DNA from: Paracoccus sphaerophysae
GTDB lineage: Bacteria > Pseudomonadota > Alphaproteobacteria > Rhodobacterales > Rhodobacteraceae
Direction of reading: 5' to 3'
Assembly: GCF_000763805.1 (NCBI RefSeq)
Contig: NZ_JRKS01000020.1
Location: 1-50,832 of the forward strand
Length of the DNA: 50,832 nt
The notes beneath the pieces are model-generated. The model was given only the letters and a program-made list of their open reading frames with translations. It had not been told where the DNA came from and made no database searches. Of the stretch, positions 36,214-45,159 are shown one piece after another. The position numbers and the translations under genes are program-made. Numbering within the stretch: position 1 is the stretch's first letter; each line of letters begins with the position of its first letter.

Positions 36214-36504
36214 TCAGGTGTCGTCGTCGCGGATGGCGGACGGATGCCGCAGCAGCGGCATCACGGCGATGGTCATGAAGGGAAACAGCGGCAGTCCCGA
36301 CAGGATCTCGTGCAGGCGGGCGTTGTCGGCCACGTCGAAGATGCTGACGTTGGCGTAGGCCCCGGCGATGCGCCAGATGTGGCGCCATTCGCCGCTGCGC
36401 TGCAATTCCTGGGAATACGCCTTTTCGCGGGCGAGGATCGCGTCGCGTTCACCGGCGGGCAGGTCGCGGGGCAGGTGAACATCCATGCGGACGTGAAACA
36501 GCAC
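36214..36504 (-). CDS. catC: Muconolactone delta-isomerase (CatC)
   Basis: CatC converts muconolactone to 3-oxoadipate enol-lactone. The 96-residue protein starts MLFHVRMDVHLPRDLPAGER and contains GEWRHIWRIAGAYANVSIFD and LPLFPFMTIAVMPL, all family hallmarks. The length is normal and the frame is intact, the only complete gene left in this catechol cluster. It lies 3 bp after the original catB stop and 39 bp before catA. Confidence 0.93.
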   Translation of the reverse strand: MLFHVRMDVHLPRDLPAGERDAILAREKAYSQELQRSGEWRHIWRIAGAYANVSIFDVADNARLHEILSGLPLFPFMTIAVMPLLRHPSAIRDDDT

Positions 36505-36507
36505 GGG

Positions 36508-37679
36508 CTATCCTCTCGTGCGCCGGTCGAACCCGTTGCGGGCAAATCGCGCCAGCCGGTCGGGATCGAGGGTGAGGCCAAGGCCTGGCCCCGTGGGCAG
36601 GTCCAGGTGGAAATCGCGGTAGGACAGCGGCTCGGTCAGGATGTCCTCGGTCAGCAGCAGCGGCCCGAACAGTTCGGTGTCCAGTCCAGCCGCGCGAAGG
36701 TCGCAAACGCATGGGCCGAGATGATGGTCCCGACCGGCCCTTCCAGCATCGTGCCGCCGTAAAGGCCGATGCCCGCCGCCTCGGCGATGGCCGCGACGCG
36801 CAGCGCGCCGAACGCGCCGCCCGACTGTTCCAGCTTGACCGAGAACACGTCCGCCCCCGCGTCCCGCGCAATGACAAAGGCGCTGTCCGGCCCGGTCAGC
36901 GTCTCGTCGGCCATCAGCGCAAGGGGGAAACGGCGCATCAGGCGCCCCATCGCGGCGGCCGAGGCGACCGGCTGCTCGGCCAGGGTGCAGCCCGCATCGG
37001 CCAAGGCAGGCAGGCCCCAGGCGGCGTCGGTTTTGGACCAGGCCATGTTCACATCCACCCGCACCGTGGCGCGTCCCTCGACCGCGCGGGCGATGGCCGC
37101 GACATGGGCCACGTCCTCGCGCACGGGCCGGGTGCCGATCTTGAGCTTGAAGACGTCGTGGCGGCGGGCATCGAGCATCTGCTCGGCCTCGGCGATGTCG
37201 CGGGCGGTCTGGCCCGAGGCGAGCGTCCAGGCGACCGGCAGCTGGTCGCGGCGCCGCCCGCCCAGCAGGTCCGCGACCGGTACGCCCAGCCGCTTGCCGT
37301 GGGCGTCGAGCAGCGCGGTTTCCACGGCGGATTTCGAAAAGCGGTTATCTTTCACCATCTGCCCGACGCGGGCCATCAGCGCCTGGATGCGGGTCGCGTC
37401 CTGCCCGATCAGCAGCGGGCCGACATAGCGGTCCACCGTCAGCTTCATGCCCTCGGGGCTTTCGGCACCATAGGCGAGACCGCCAATGGTGGTGCCCTCG
37501 CCCCAGCCCTCGATCCCGTCGCTGCAGCGGATGCGCACCAGCATCAGCGTCTGGCCGTCCATGGTCGCGACCGAAAGCTTGTGGGGCCGGATGGTCGGCA
37601 AGTCGATCAGCATCGTGTCGACCCGTTCGATCACGGGGGCGGCGCTGGTCAGGTGCAGGGGGGTGATGATCTGGTCCAT
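36508..37679 (-). pseudogene. catB: Muconate cycloisomerase gene with a late frameshift
   Basis: CatB forms muconolactone from cis,cis-muconate. The frame from ATG 37679 (MDQIITPLHLTSAAPVIERV) is intact through the enolase-superfamily catalytic residues: Lys in VFKLKIG, Asp in VDVNMAW, Glu in LAEQPV and Asp in LMADETL. After FARLDW one base is missing (near 36677-36684), and the frame meets a stop after NCSGRCC. The lost C-terminus is still readable in another frame: TELFGPLLLTEDILTEPLSY to FDRRTRG and TAG at 36510-36508. Most of the barrel would be made, but about 55 C-terminal residues are lost, so activity is doubtful. Confidence 0.85.
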
Positions 37680-37737
37680 GCACCGAACACTGCCTGATTC
37701 GCCGCCTGCGGGTCCAAGACCATTTGTATTTGATACG

Positions 37738-37752
37738 ATACCTTGAGAGTAT
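37738..37752. promoter_or_regulatory. CatM/BenM-type operator between catB and the LysR gene
   Basis: ATAC-CTTGAGA-GTAT matches the ATAC-N7-GTAT site known for the muconate-responsive LysR regulators CatM and BenM. It also meets the general T-N11-A rule. It lies 58 bp from the catB ATG and 63 bp from the divergent LysR ATG. An additional GTAT-TTG-ATAC (37726-37736) overlaps a likely second subsite. Confidence 0.72.
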
Positions 37753-37815
37753 GATGCGACGGCACGTTCCCGCGTGGGCTGGGACGCCAAGCGGCGTTAT
37801 AACGGAGCATGACGG

Positions 37816-38725
37816 ATGGACCTGCGCCAGCTGCGTTATTTCGTGACCGTCGCGCGAGCGCAATTTCACCCGCGCGGCGGAACAGCTGCACATCGCCCAG
37901 CCTCCGCTCAGCCGCAACATCCAGATCCTCGACGAGGAACTGGGGGTGGAGCTGCTGTCGCGCAGCCACCGCCCGGTGCGGCTGACCGAAGCGGGGCGGC
38001 TGTTTCAAGAGCAGGCGCTGCAGATCCTCGGCCGCGTCGAACAGATGGCCGAAGCCACGCGCCGCGTGGGCCGCAACCAGAACCGCGTGCTGTCCATCGG
38101 TTTTGTCGCCTCGACCCTCTATGGCGGGCTGCCCGCGCTCATCCGCAAGCTGCGGGCCCGCGCGCCTGACCTGGACCTGCGGCTGATCGACTTGCTGTCC
38201 ACCGAACAGATCACCGCGCTGAAGGAAGGACGAATCGACATCGGCTTCGGCCGCCTGCGCCATTCGGATCCCGGCGTCACCGGCACGACGCTGCGCGAAG
38301 AACGGCTGGTCGTGGCGCTGCCTTTCGATGACCCCCTGGCCGCAGAGCCTGACCCCATGCCGCTGGCCGACCTCGCGGGGCGCGCGATGATCGTCTATCC
38401 GCGTGAGCCGCGTCCAAGCTATGCCGACTTCATCCTGGCCATGCTGCGCGAGGCCGAGGTCCCACCGGCACAGGTCGAGGAAGTGCGAGAGATCCAGACG
38501 GCTCTCGGCCTGGTGGCGGCGGGCACGGGCCTGTGTATCGTGCCACTCTCGGCGCGGCAGGTGCGGTCCGATCTGCGTTACCGGGTGATTGCAGACCCCC
38601 AGGCGGTCTCGCCCGTCATCCTGAGTCATCGCACGGGCGACCGCTCGCCGGCCATCGCGACGGTGCGCGAGACCATCGCCGAGATCTATGCCGAAAACCC
38701 GCCTTGGCTTGGCCGCGGGGACTGA
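37816..38725 (+). pseudogene. LysR regulator of the catechol genes, frameshifted near its start
   Basis: This is a CatR/CatM/BenM-like activator. From ATG 37816 the frame reads MDLRQLRYFVTVAR and then leaves the family pattern. Two bases appear to be missing around 37856-37860. In the next frame it resumes as NFTRAAEQLHIAQPPLSRNI, with the rest of the helix-turn-helix and effector domain intact to the stop at 38725 (SRSHRPVRLTEAGRLF and later). The break falls in the first helix of the DNA-binding domain, so no working regulator is expected. It is divergent from catB across the ATAC-N7-GTAT site. Confidence 0.85.
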
Positions 38726-38732
38726 ACGCGGC

Positions 38733-38925
38733 TCAGTCATCAGCTTGCTCGCGTGCGGCGCGATGGGGCTCGGATGTGACCCAGGCGCCCGGACGCGCCA
38801 GCATGTCGTTCAGCGTCCTGGGTCCTGCCGGCGACAAGGGCCCGGTCAGGATGATTTCCAGCCGCTCGGACACCCGGCGCGGTCTGGCGCACGGCCTTGC
38901 CCCTGTCGGTCGTGAACAGCCGGAA
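38733..38925 (-). pseudogene. C-terminal remnant of a MarR-type regulator
   Basis: On the minus strand FRLFTTDRGKAVRQTAP runs in one frame. After an apparent 2-nt loss (near 38873-38876) the text continues RVSERLEIILTGPLSPAGPR and TLNDMLAR to a stop at 38733. This resembles the wing and dimerisation end of MarR proteins. The first two thirds are absent. The DNA from there to the creatinase start (38926-39110) holds no gene I can support. Confidence 0.45.
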
Positions 38926-39110
38926 CACGCGCGCATCCCCGGGCGCGTTCTATCGCTGGGAGCATTTGCGCTCAGACTGACGGCGCGGGCAGTCGATCGC
39001 CCCCGCACCGCCGCGGCGCAAATGCAGCCATAACCAGAACAAATTTCTGCGCCTCCCATTCGGGAGCTACTTTCGCAGCGAGATCCGAACCGCGCGAAGG
39101 GAGGCGCACG

Positions 39111-40325
39111 ATGACCGACGACATGCTGCACGTCATGGAATGGCACAATGGCGACAAGGACTATTCCCCGTTCTCCGACGCCGAAATGAAGCGCCGCCAG
39201 GACGACGTGCGTGGCTGGATGGCCGAGAACGATGTCGATGCTGCGCTGTTCACCAGCTATCACTGCATCAACTATTACTCGGGCTGGCTCTACTGTTATT
39301 TCGGCCGCAAGTACGGGATGGTCATCACCCAGGACGCCGCCACCACCATCTCGGCCGGGATCGACGGCGGCCAGCCGTGGCGGCGCAGCTTTGGCGACAA
39401 CATCACCTATACCGACTGGCGGCGCGACAACTTCTACCGCGCCGTGCGGCAGCTGACGCCCGGCGTCCGGCGGCTGGGGATCGAGTTCGACCACGTCCAC
39501 CTCGACTATCGCAAAGCGCTGGAGGCCGCGCTGCCGGGCGTTGAGTTCGTGGACATCGCCCAGCCCTCGATGTGGATGCGTTCGATCAAGTCGGCCGAAG
39601 AGCACGCCCTGATCCGCACCGGCGCGCGCATCTGCGACGTCGGTGGCTGGGCCGTGGCGGGTGCAGTCAAGGCGGGTGTGCCGGAACACGAGGTCGCCAT
39701 CGCGGGTACAAATGCGATGATCCGCGAGATCGCGAATTCCTTTCCCTTCGTCGAGCTGATGGACACCTGGACCTGGTTCCAGTCGGGCATCAACACCGAC
39801 GGGGCGCACAACCCGGTCACGAACAAGAAGATCGCCTCGGGCGATATCCTGTCGCTGAACACGTTTCCCATGATCTTCGGCTATTACACCGCGCTGGAGC
39901 GCACGCTCTTCTGCGATCATGTCGACGATGCGAGCCTTGATATCTGGGAAAAGAACGTGGCCGTGCATCGCCGCGGGCTGGAGCTGATCCGCCCGGGCGC
40001 CAAGTGCAACGAAATCGCGCTGGAACTGAATGACATGTATCGCGGCTGGGACCTGCTGAAATACCGGTCGTTCGGCTACGGCCATTCTTTCGGCGTGCTG
40101 TCGCACTATTACGGCCGCGAGGCAGGGGTGGAACTGCGCGAGGATATCGAGACCGAACTGAAGCCAGGCATGGTCGTGTCGATGGAGCCGATGGTGATGC
40201 TGCCCGAAGGGGCACCCGGCGCCGGCGGCTACCGCGAACACGACATCCTGATCGTGACCGAAACCGGGGCCGAGAACATCACGGGTTTCCCCTTCGGCCC
40301 CGAACACAACATCATCCGGAACTGA
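39111..40325 (+). CDS. Creatinase (creatine amidinohydrolase)
   Basis: Creatinase splits creatine into sarcosine and urea. The 404-residue protein is close to the Pseudomonas enzyme throughout: FTSYHCINYYSGWLYCYFGR, ANIDGGQPWRR-type (here AGIDGGQPWRR), MDTWTWFQSGINTDGAHNPV with the catalytic His in AHNPV, FGYGHSFGVLSHYYGREAG and MEPMVMLPEGAPGAGGYREH. It belongs to the M24 pita-bread fold but lacks the metal-ligand set of the aminopeptidases. GAAGGGAGG is a strong ribosome site. It converges on the creatininase gene over a shared terminator. Confidence 0.94.
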   Translation: MTDDMLHVMEWHNGDKDYSPFSDAEMKRRQDDVRGWMAENDVDAALFTSYHCINYYSGWLYCYFGRKYGMVITQDAATTISAGIDGGQPWRRSFGDNITYTDWRRDNFYRAVRQLTPGVRRLGIEFDHVHLDYRKALEAALPGVEFVDIAQPSMWMRSIKSAEEHALIRTGARICDVGGWAVAGAVKAGVPEHEVAIAGTNAMIREIANSFPFVELMDTWTWFQSGINTDGAHNPVTNKKIASGDILSLNTFPMIFGYYTALERTLFCDHVDDASLDIWEKNVAVHRRGLELIRPGAKCNEIALELNDMYRGWDLLKYRSFGYGHSFGVLSHYYGREAGVELREDIETELKPGMVVSMEPMVMLPEGAPGAGGYREHDILIVTETGAENITGFPFGPEHNIIRN

Positions 40326-40346
40326 CCCTTCGGGTGTTCAAGGGAC

Positions 40347-40370
40347 AGGGGCCGGACGACCCGGCCCCTT
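40347..40370. terminator. Bidirectional terminator between creatinase and creatininase
   Basis: AGGGGCCGG and CCGGCCCCT form a perfect 9-bp stem around ACGAC, followed by TT. It starts 21 bp after the creatinase stop and lies 24 bp from the creatininase stop, so it can serve both convergent genes. Confidence 0.6.
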
Positions 40371-40393
40371 CGCCGTTTCCGCGGAGGGTGCGC

Positions 40394-41170
40394 TCAGCCG
40401 AACTCGGTCCGCAGCGCTGCGACGATCCCCGCCGTGCAGACCTCGAGCAGGATGTGACCCTTGTCCACCGACGCCTCCCTGGGCGAGGACAGGGTGCCCG
40501 AGGGCGGCGTCCATTCCGGGCGGACGGGATAGACGTCGTAGGGCGGGAAGGTCGCGGGGGGGTGATCCACAGCGCGGTCGAGATGGACCAGATGCGGGTG
40601 CAGCGCCAGCATCAGCGAGGTTTCCAGAACGCCTCCGTGTTCCACGTCCCAACCGGGGAAACCGCCGGGATAAAGCTGAGCAATCGCCTCGTTGTGGACG
40701 AAATCCCAGTAGGAAAGCACCACGATCTTGAGGTCGGTGATCCCGTCCCAGCGCGCCTCGCGCAGCGCAAGGTCTATCGCCTCGACGATGAACCACGAAT
40801 TCTCGAAGTGCCCGTTCACCAGGCAGATCTTGCGCACCCCCTGTTTCGCGAACGATTTCACCACGTCCTTCAAGCTGGCGACCAGCGTGGCGCCGTCCAG
40901 GCTGGTGGTGCCGGGCAGATGGTTTCCCCCTCCCGATTTCTGGTGCGACTTGTAGCCGTAGGTGAATGGCGGCGCGACCAGCGCCCCGATGGCCAGTGCC
41001 ACGCGCCGGGCGAATTCGGTTGGCAGCAGCACGTCGACATGCAGCGGCATGTGGTGGCCGTGCTGTTCCATCGAGCCGATGGGGATGAGGATCGGCGTCT
41101 GCCCCTCACGGACTGCTGCGTGATAATCCGGCCAGGTCATTTCCGAGGCAAACGCAGTGGCGTACTTCAT
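40394..41170 (-). CDS. Creatininase (creatinine amidohydrolase)
   Basis: Creatininase opens creatinine to creatine, the substrate of the neighbouring creatinase. The 258-residue protein has the metal-binding motif GSMEQHGHHMPLHVDVLLPT, YGYKSHQKSGGGNHLPGTTS, the second metal/catalytic motif NGHFENSWFIVEAIDLALRE and DVEHGGVLETSLMLALHP, all characteristic of the Pseudomonas-type enzyme. The ATG at 41170 (MKYATAFASEMTW) is chosen over 41200 because it matches the family start. It is divergent from a LysR gene. Confidence 0.93.
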   Translation of the reverse strand: MKYATAFASEMTWPDYHAAVREGQTPILIPIGSMEQHGHHMPLHVDVLLPTEFARRVALAIGALVAPPFTYGYKSHQKSGGGNHLPGTTSLDGATLVASLKDVVKSFAKQGVRKICLVNGHFENSWFIVEAIDLALREARWDGITDLKIVVLSYWDFVHNEAIAQLYPGGFPGWDVEHGGVLETSLMLALHPHLVHLDRAVDHPPATFPPYDVYPVRPEWTPPSGTLSSPREASVDKGHILLEVCTAGIVAALRTEFG

Positions 41171-41234
41171 GAATGGACCCCCTACACCGACATGCTGCAA
41201 AAGCTACGTTGCGAGGTCTCGATCAGAAAAATAG

Positions 41235-41245
41235 ATTGTGACAAT
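41235..41245. promoter_or_regulatory. Small palindrome between creatininase and the LysR gene
   Basis: ATTGT-G-ACAAT is an 11-bp inverted repeat 23 bp before the LysR start and 64 bp before the creatininase start. LysR regulators often bind such a site between themselves and a divergent target. The match to a specific consensus is not established. Confidence 0.35.
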
Positions 41246-41268
41246 ACGTCCATTGACGGGGCAAATCC

Positions 41269-42162
41269 ATGCCGCTGCTCACCAACCTCCCGACCGACTT
41301 GCTGCGCACATTCATCGCCGTGGTCGAGCTGGGCGGGCACTCCAAGGCGGGGGCACTGCTCGGTCGAAGTCAACCGGCCATCTCGTTGCAGATCCGCCGA
41401 CTTGAAGATCTGGTCCGCACGCCCCTTCTGGCGCACGAGGGGCGCACCATACTGCCGACCCCTGCGGGCGAGGCGCTGCTGTCCTATGCCCGCGAGATGG
41501 TGCGCATCAACGACGAGGCGGTGCGCTATTTCCATCGCTCGGAAGTGGCTGGAGTACTGCGGATCGGTTTGCCGACGGACTATGCAGTGGCATTCCTTCA
41601 GAACACCCTGACGACCTTCCTTCACCATCATCCCGGCGTGGATCTGGAAATCCACTGCGACCTCAGCCGCGAACTGCACCAGCTGCTGCGGACGGACAAG
41701 CTGGACGTCATCGTGGCGACGATGGAGCAGACGCGCATGCCCTATCTCTCACGCGCCTGGCTTGAGCAGCCGGTCTGGGCAGCGTCCGAGACCCTCGCCA
41801 TCGATCCGGCGCGTCCAGCGCCGCTTGGGGCCCACCTGGAGGGGTGTGATTACCGGGCGCGCATGATCGACGCGCTGGATGCGGCCGGGCGGCGCTGGCG
41901 GATCGTCTACACCGGACCGGGTATCTCGGGGCTGCAGAACGCGGTGCTGAACGGGCTCTGCGTGACCGCATTGACCCATGCCACCTATCTGCCCGGGATG
42001 CGGTTGCTGACCGAAGACGAGGGGTTTCCCAGGCTCGAACCGCTGCGGATCGGGCTGTTCTACAAGCATCCACGCCTGTCGCCGGCGGGACTGCAGCTGG
42101 TCAGTGACCTCGTGGCCGGAATCGAGGGCGTCGGATCAGGTATCCGTACGGTGCCGACGTGA
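41269..42162 (+). CDS. LysR-type regulator next to the creatinine genes
   Basis: The 297-residue protein has an N-terminal winged helix-turn-helix (LLRTFIAVVELGGHSKAGAL, SQPAISLQIRRLEDLV) and a periplasmic-binding-protein-like effector domain. It is divergent from creatininase (98 bp apart) and is followed after 126 bp by the ABC transporter, so it probably controls both, perhaps with creatinine or creatine as inducer. That role is inferred from location alone. Confidence 0.9.
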   Translation: MPLLTNLPTDLLRTFIAVVELGGHSKAGALLGRSQPAISLQIRRLEDLVRTPLLAHEGRTILPTPAGEALLSYAREMVRINDEAVRYFHRSEVAGVLRIGLPTDYAVAFLQNTLTTFLHHHPGVDLEIHCDLSRELHQLLRTDKLDVIVATMEQTRMPYLSRAWLEQPVWAASETLAIDPARPAPLGAHLEGCDYRARMIDALDAAGRRWRIVYTGPGISGLQNAVLNGLCVTALTHATYLPGMRLLTEDEGFPRLEPLRIGLFYKHPRLSPAGLQLVSDLVAGIEGVGSGIRTVPT

Positions 42163-42288
42163 CAGGACGCATCTCCCGATAACCCGCGCTTATGCGTGGA
42201 TTTCAAGAACCGATTTTGCGGCCTCTGCCCCATCTCCTAACCTCACGGAAACAACGCACCCTTCGGGCCATGAAGAGGGAGTACCTGA

Positions 42289-43413
42289 ATGACCAGAACC
42301 CACCGGATGTCGGTCGACCTGACAAGACGCACCTTGCTGGGCGCAGGGGTCGCGGCGCTGGCGACCCCCATGCTGGCCCGCCGCGCCTCTGCCGCGCCGA
42401 CCGAGCTGACCATGCTCGCCTGGTACGGCCATGCCGAGCCCGACATCGTCGCCGAGTTCGAAGCCGCCAACAACGTCAAGTTCGTGCCCAAGTACTATAC
42501 CGGTGGCGACAACATGCTGGGGCTGATCTCGCAATCGCCGCCCGGCACCTTCGACGTCATCCTGTCGGACGCCGAATACGTGACGGCACTGAACGAGAAC
42601 GGCTATGTCGAGGAACTCGACCCGGCCGATTACGACATCGCTGACTACTTCCCCGAATTCCAGAACTTCCCCGGCAACTGGAAGGACGGGAAACTGTTCT
42701 CGCTGATCGCCCGCTTCGGCTTTCTGGGCGTGGCCTATAACACCGACGCCCTGACCGCGGCCGAGGCGTCGACCTACAAGGTGTTCTGGGATCCCAAGCT
42801 GAAAGGCAAGGTCGGACATTTCGACTGGCACCTGCCGAATCTCGGCCAGATGAGCCTGCTGAACGGAAATCCCGAACCCTACGACATCGACGAGGCCGGC
42901 TGGGAAGCCGTGAAGGAACGCACGATGTCCCTGCGCCCGCAGGTCGGCGGGTTCTTCGATTACGGCGGGACGTTCTCGTCGCTCAACGACGGCCAGATGC
43001 TCGCCTTCTGCGGTATCGGTGACTGGATCACCGGCGTCTTGCGCAAGAACGGCGCCAAGGTGGACAGCGTCATCCCCGAAGAGGGCGGCTTGCAGTGGTC
43101 GGAATGCTTCTCGATCGGCAAGGGATCGGCCAAGGCCGACCTGGCAAAGAAGTGGATCCAGTACATCACCTCGGCCAAGGGGCAGGCGAAGTCCGCGCAG
43201 ATGGCTGCCTATCCCGCGTTGATCCCCAACCAGAAGGGTTGGGACGTCCTGCAGGCCGAGAACCCCGACGAGGCCAAGCGTCAGGGCATGACGAAGGACC
43301 CGGGCAACGCGATGGACATGATCCGCACCGGCCGCGTCAAGTTCCGCCAGTGGCCGATCCAGCAGGATTTCGAGACATGGAACGACTTCTGGTCAGAGTA
43401 CAAGGGCGCCTGA
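42289..43413 (+). CDS. ABC transporter substrate-binding protein, PotD-like
   Basis: This is an extracytoplasmic receptor of 374 aa from the spermidine/putrescine-type family. The N-terminus has a twin-arginine-like signal DLTRRTLLGAGVAALATPML ending near ARRASA-AP. The mature protein starts TELTMLAWYGHAEPDIVAEF and has FDVILSDAEYVTALNENGYV and LIARFGFLGVAYNTDAL. Since it is co-directional with two permeases and an ATPase, and beside creatininase and creatinase, creatinine or creatine is the likely cargo. Polyamines remain an alternative. Confidence 0.9.
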   Translation: MTRTHRMSVDLTRRTLLGAGVAALATPMLARRASAAPTELTMLAWYGHAEPDIVAEFEAANNVKFVPKYYTGGDNMLGLISQSPPGTFDVILSDAEYVTALNENGYVEELDPADYDIADYFPEFQNFPGNWKDGKLFSLIARFGFLGVAYNTDALTAAEASTYKVFWDPKLKGKVGHFDWHLPNLGQMSLLNGNPEPYDIDEAGWEAVKERTMSLRPQVGGFFDYGGTFSSLNDGQMLAFCGIGDWITGVLRKNGAKVDSVIPEEGGLQWSECFSIGKGSAKADLAKKWIQYITSAKGQAKSAQMAAYPALIPNQKGWDVLQAENPDEAKRQGMTKDPGNAMDMIRTGRVKFRQWPIQQDFETWNDFWSEYKGA

Positions 43414-43495
43414 TCGGGTGACCTCACCTCCATGTGCGGACCGGCGGTGCTGAAGCCCGCTGGTCCATTTTCCCCCGCCAGAGGACCACCCGTAG

Positions 43496-44341
43496 ATGCG
43501 ACGCCCGATCTCTCTCTATGGTCTGACGTTCTCGCTGCCGCTCTTGATCTGGCAGGTCCTGTTCTTCGTCTTTCCGCTGCTGTTCCTGGTGGCTCTGTCC
43601 TTCTGGACCGTCAAGAACTTCGCCCTCCGGCCTGGCTTCGACACGGTCAACTGGACGACGATCTATGGCCGCGCCGTGTTCTGGCAGGCGTACGGCACGA
43701 CGCTTGCCCTTGCCGCTGCGGCCTCGGTCCTGACCACTGTCCTGGCGTTTCCGGCGGCCTACGCCATTGCCTTCAAGCTGTCCGACACGGCGCGGCGCTG
43801 GGCGGTGTTCCTGATGGTGATCCCCTTCTTCACCAGCTACCTCGTGCGGGTCTATTCCTGGCAGATTTTCCTGTCAGACAACGGGATCTTCAACGCCATC
43901 CTTGGCTGGATCGGGCTTGGCCCCTTTGCGATGCTGAACACCCCGGGTGCCACGATGATGGGCTATCTGACGCTCAGCTATCCACTGGTGGTGCTGCTGC
44001 AGGTATTCAGCCTGACTTTCATCGACCGCACGCTGATCGAGGCTGCGCACAATCTGCGCTGCGGGCGCCTGCGCACGGTGTTCGAAGTGATCATCCCGTC
44101 CGCCCGAACGGGGCTCGTGATCGCGGCGCTGTTCTGCTTCATCCTGTCATTCGGTGATTTCGTCAGCCCTGTCTATCTGGGGGGCGGAAAGCCCACGACG
44201 CTGTCGATCCTGATCACCGACACCACGAAATCCGGCCAGCAATGGCCGCGCGCCGCGGTCATCGCGCTGTCGATGATCGGCACGCTGATGATCGTGGCCT
44301 TCACGGCCGTGACCTTTGCCTACAGGGGTAAGACGAAATGA
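43496..44341 (+). CDS. ABC transporter permease, PotB-like
   Basis: This inner-membrane permease of 281 aa has six hydrophobic segments. It shows FLMVIPFFTSYLVRVYSWQI, the family region SYPLVVLLQVFSLTFIDRTL and the coupling motif EAAHNLRCGRLRTVFEVIIP. No strong ribosome site is seen before the ATG at 43496. It overlaps the next permease by 4 nt. Confidence 0.9.
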   Translation: MRRPISLYGLTFSLPLLIWQVLFFVFPLLFLVALSFWTVKNFALRPGFDTVNWTTIYGRAVFWQAYGTTLALAAAASVLTTVLAFPAAYAIAFKLSDTARRWAVFLMVIPFFTSYLVRVYSWQIFLSDNGIFNAILGWIGLGPFAMLNTPGATMMGYLTLSYPLVVLLQVFSLTFIDRTLIEAAHNLRCGRLRTVFEVIIPSARTGLVIAALFCFILSFGDFVSPVYLGGGKPTTLSILITDTTKSGQQWPRAAVIALSMIGTLMIVAFTAVTFAYRGKTK

Positions 44342-45156
44342 GCGCCCATGACCCCAACCGCAATCGGACGGTCGACCGGGGGCTGATGATCTACCTGGTC
44401 CTGGCTTACGCCTTTGTCTTCGCGCCCATTGCGGCGAGTTTCGTGTTCTCCTTCAACTCCGACCGCTTCCCCTCGCTGCCGCTCGGCAGCTTCACGCTCG
44501 ACTGGTATCGCGCTGTCGCAGATGATCCGTTGGTATGGAGCGGGGCACGCAACACGTTCATCGTGGGCGTGATCGTGGGCGTCATCTCGACCCTGCTGGG
44601 GTTCGGGGCCGCGTATACGGATTATCGCTACAAGTTCGCGGGCAAGCAGGTCTACCTGGCGCTGGCGCTGCTGCCGCCGACAATCCCGGTCATCATCCTC
44701 GGCTTGGCGATGCTGGCCTATCTCTCCCGCATCAACCTGTCGGGAAATGCGCTGTCGGTCATCATCAGCCATGTCGTCGTCTGCGCCCCCTTCGCGATGG
44801 CGATCATACGCCTGCGCCTGTCGCAGATGGACCCCGCGCTGGAACCCGCCGCGTGGAACCTCGGCGCCTCGGAATGGGCGGCGATGCGCCATGTCATCCT
44901 GCCCTTCTGCGCGCCGGCGATCTTCGGGGCTTTGTTCATCACCATGGCCCTATCGTTCGATGAGTTCGCCGTCGCCTGGTTCGTCTCGGGCCTGAATGAG
45001 ACCCTTCCGGTCAAGGTGCTGGGTTTCCTGCAGGGCCAGGTCAGCCCGCGCATCAACGCGATCGGCACGTTCGTCTTCATCCTGTCCATGACGCTGGTCA
45101 TTCTGGCGCAACTTCTGCTGTCGCGGCGTGATGCCCGACCGGCCGACGAGGAGTAA
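44338..45156 (+). CDS. ABC transporter permease, PotC-like
   Basis: This is the second membrane subunit, 272 aa: YLVLAYAFVFAPIAASFVFS, FTLDWYRAVADDPLVWSGAR, and the coupling motif PAAWNLGASEWAAMRHVILP. Its ATG overlaps the PotB-like stop by 4 nt and its stop lies 3 bp before the ATPase gene, so the set is one operon. Confidence 0.9.
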   Translation: MSAHDPNRNRTVDRGLMIYLVLAYAFVFAPIAASFVFSFNSDRFPSLPLGSFTLDWYRAVADDPLVWSGARNTFIVGVIVGVISTLLGFGAAYTDYRYKFAGKQVYLALALLPPTIPVIILGLAMLAYLSRINLSGNALSVIISHVVVCAPFAMAIIRLRLSQMDPALEPAAWNLGASEWAAMRHVILPFCAPAIFGALFITMALSFDEFAVAWFVSGLNETLPVKVLGFLQGQVSPRINAIGTFVFILSMTLVILAQLLLSRRDARPADEE

Positions 45157-45159
45157 TGC

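Noticed and set aside
38733..40307. 524-codon open frame on the minus strand across creatinase
   Set aside because: Most of it is antisense to a clear creatinase. Only its last 50 codons look coding, and these are reported as the MarR remnant.
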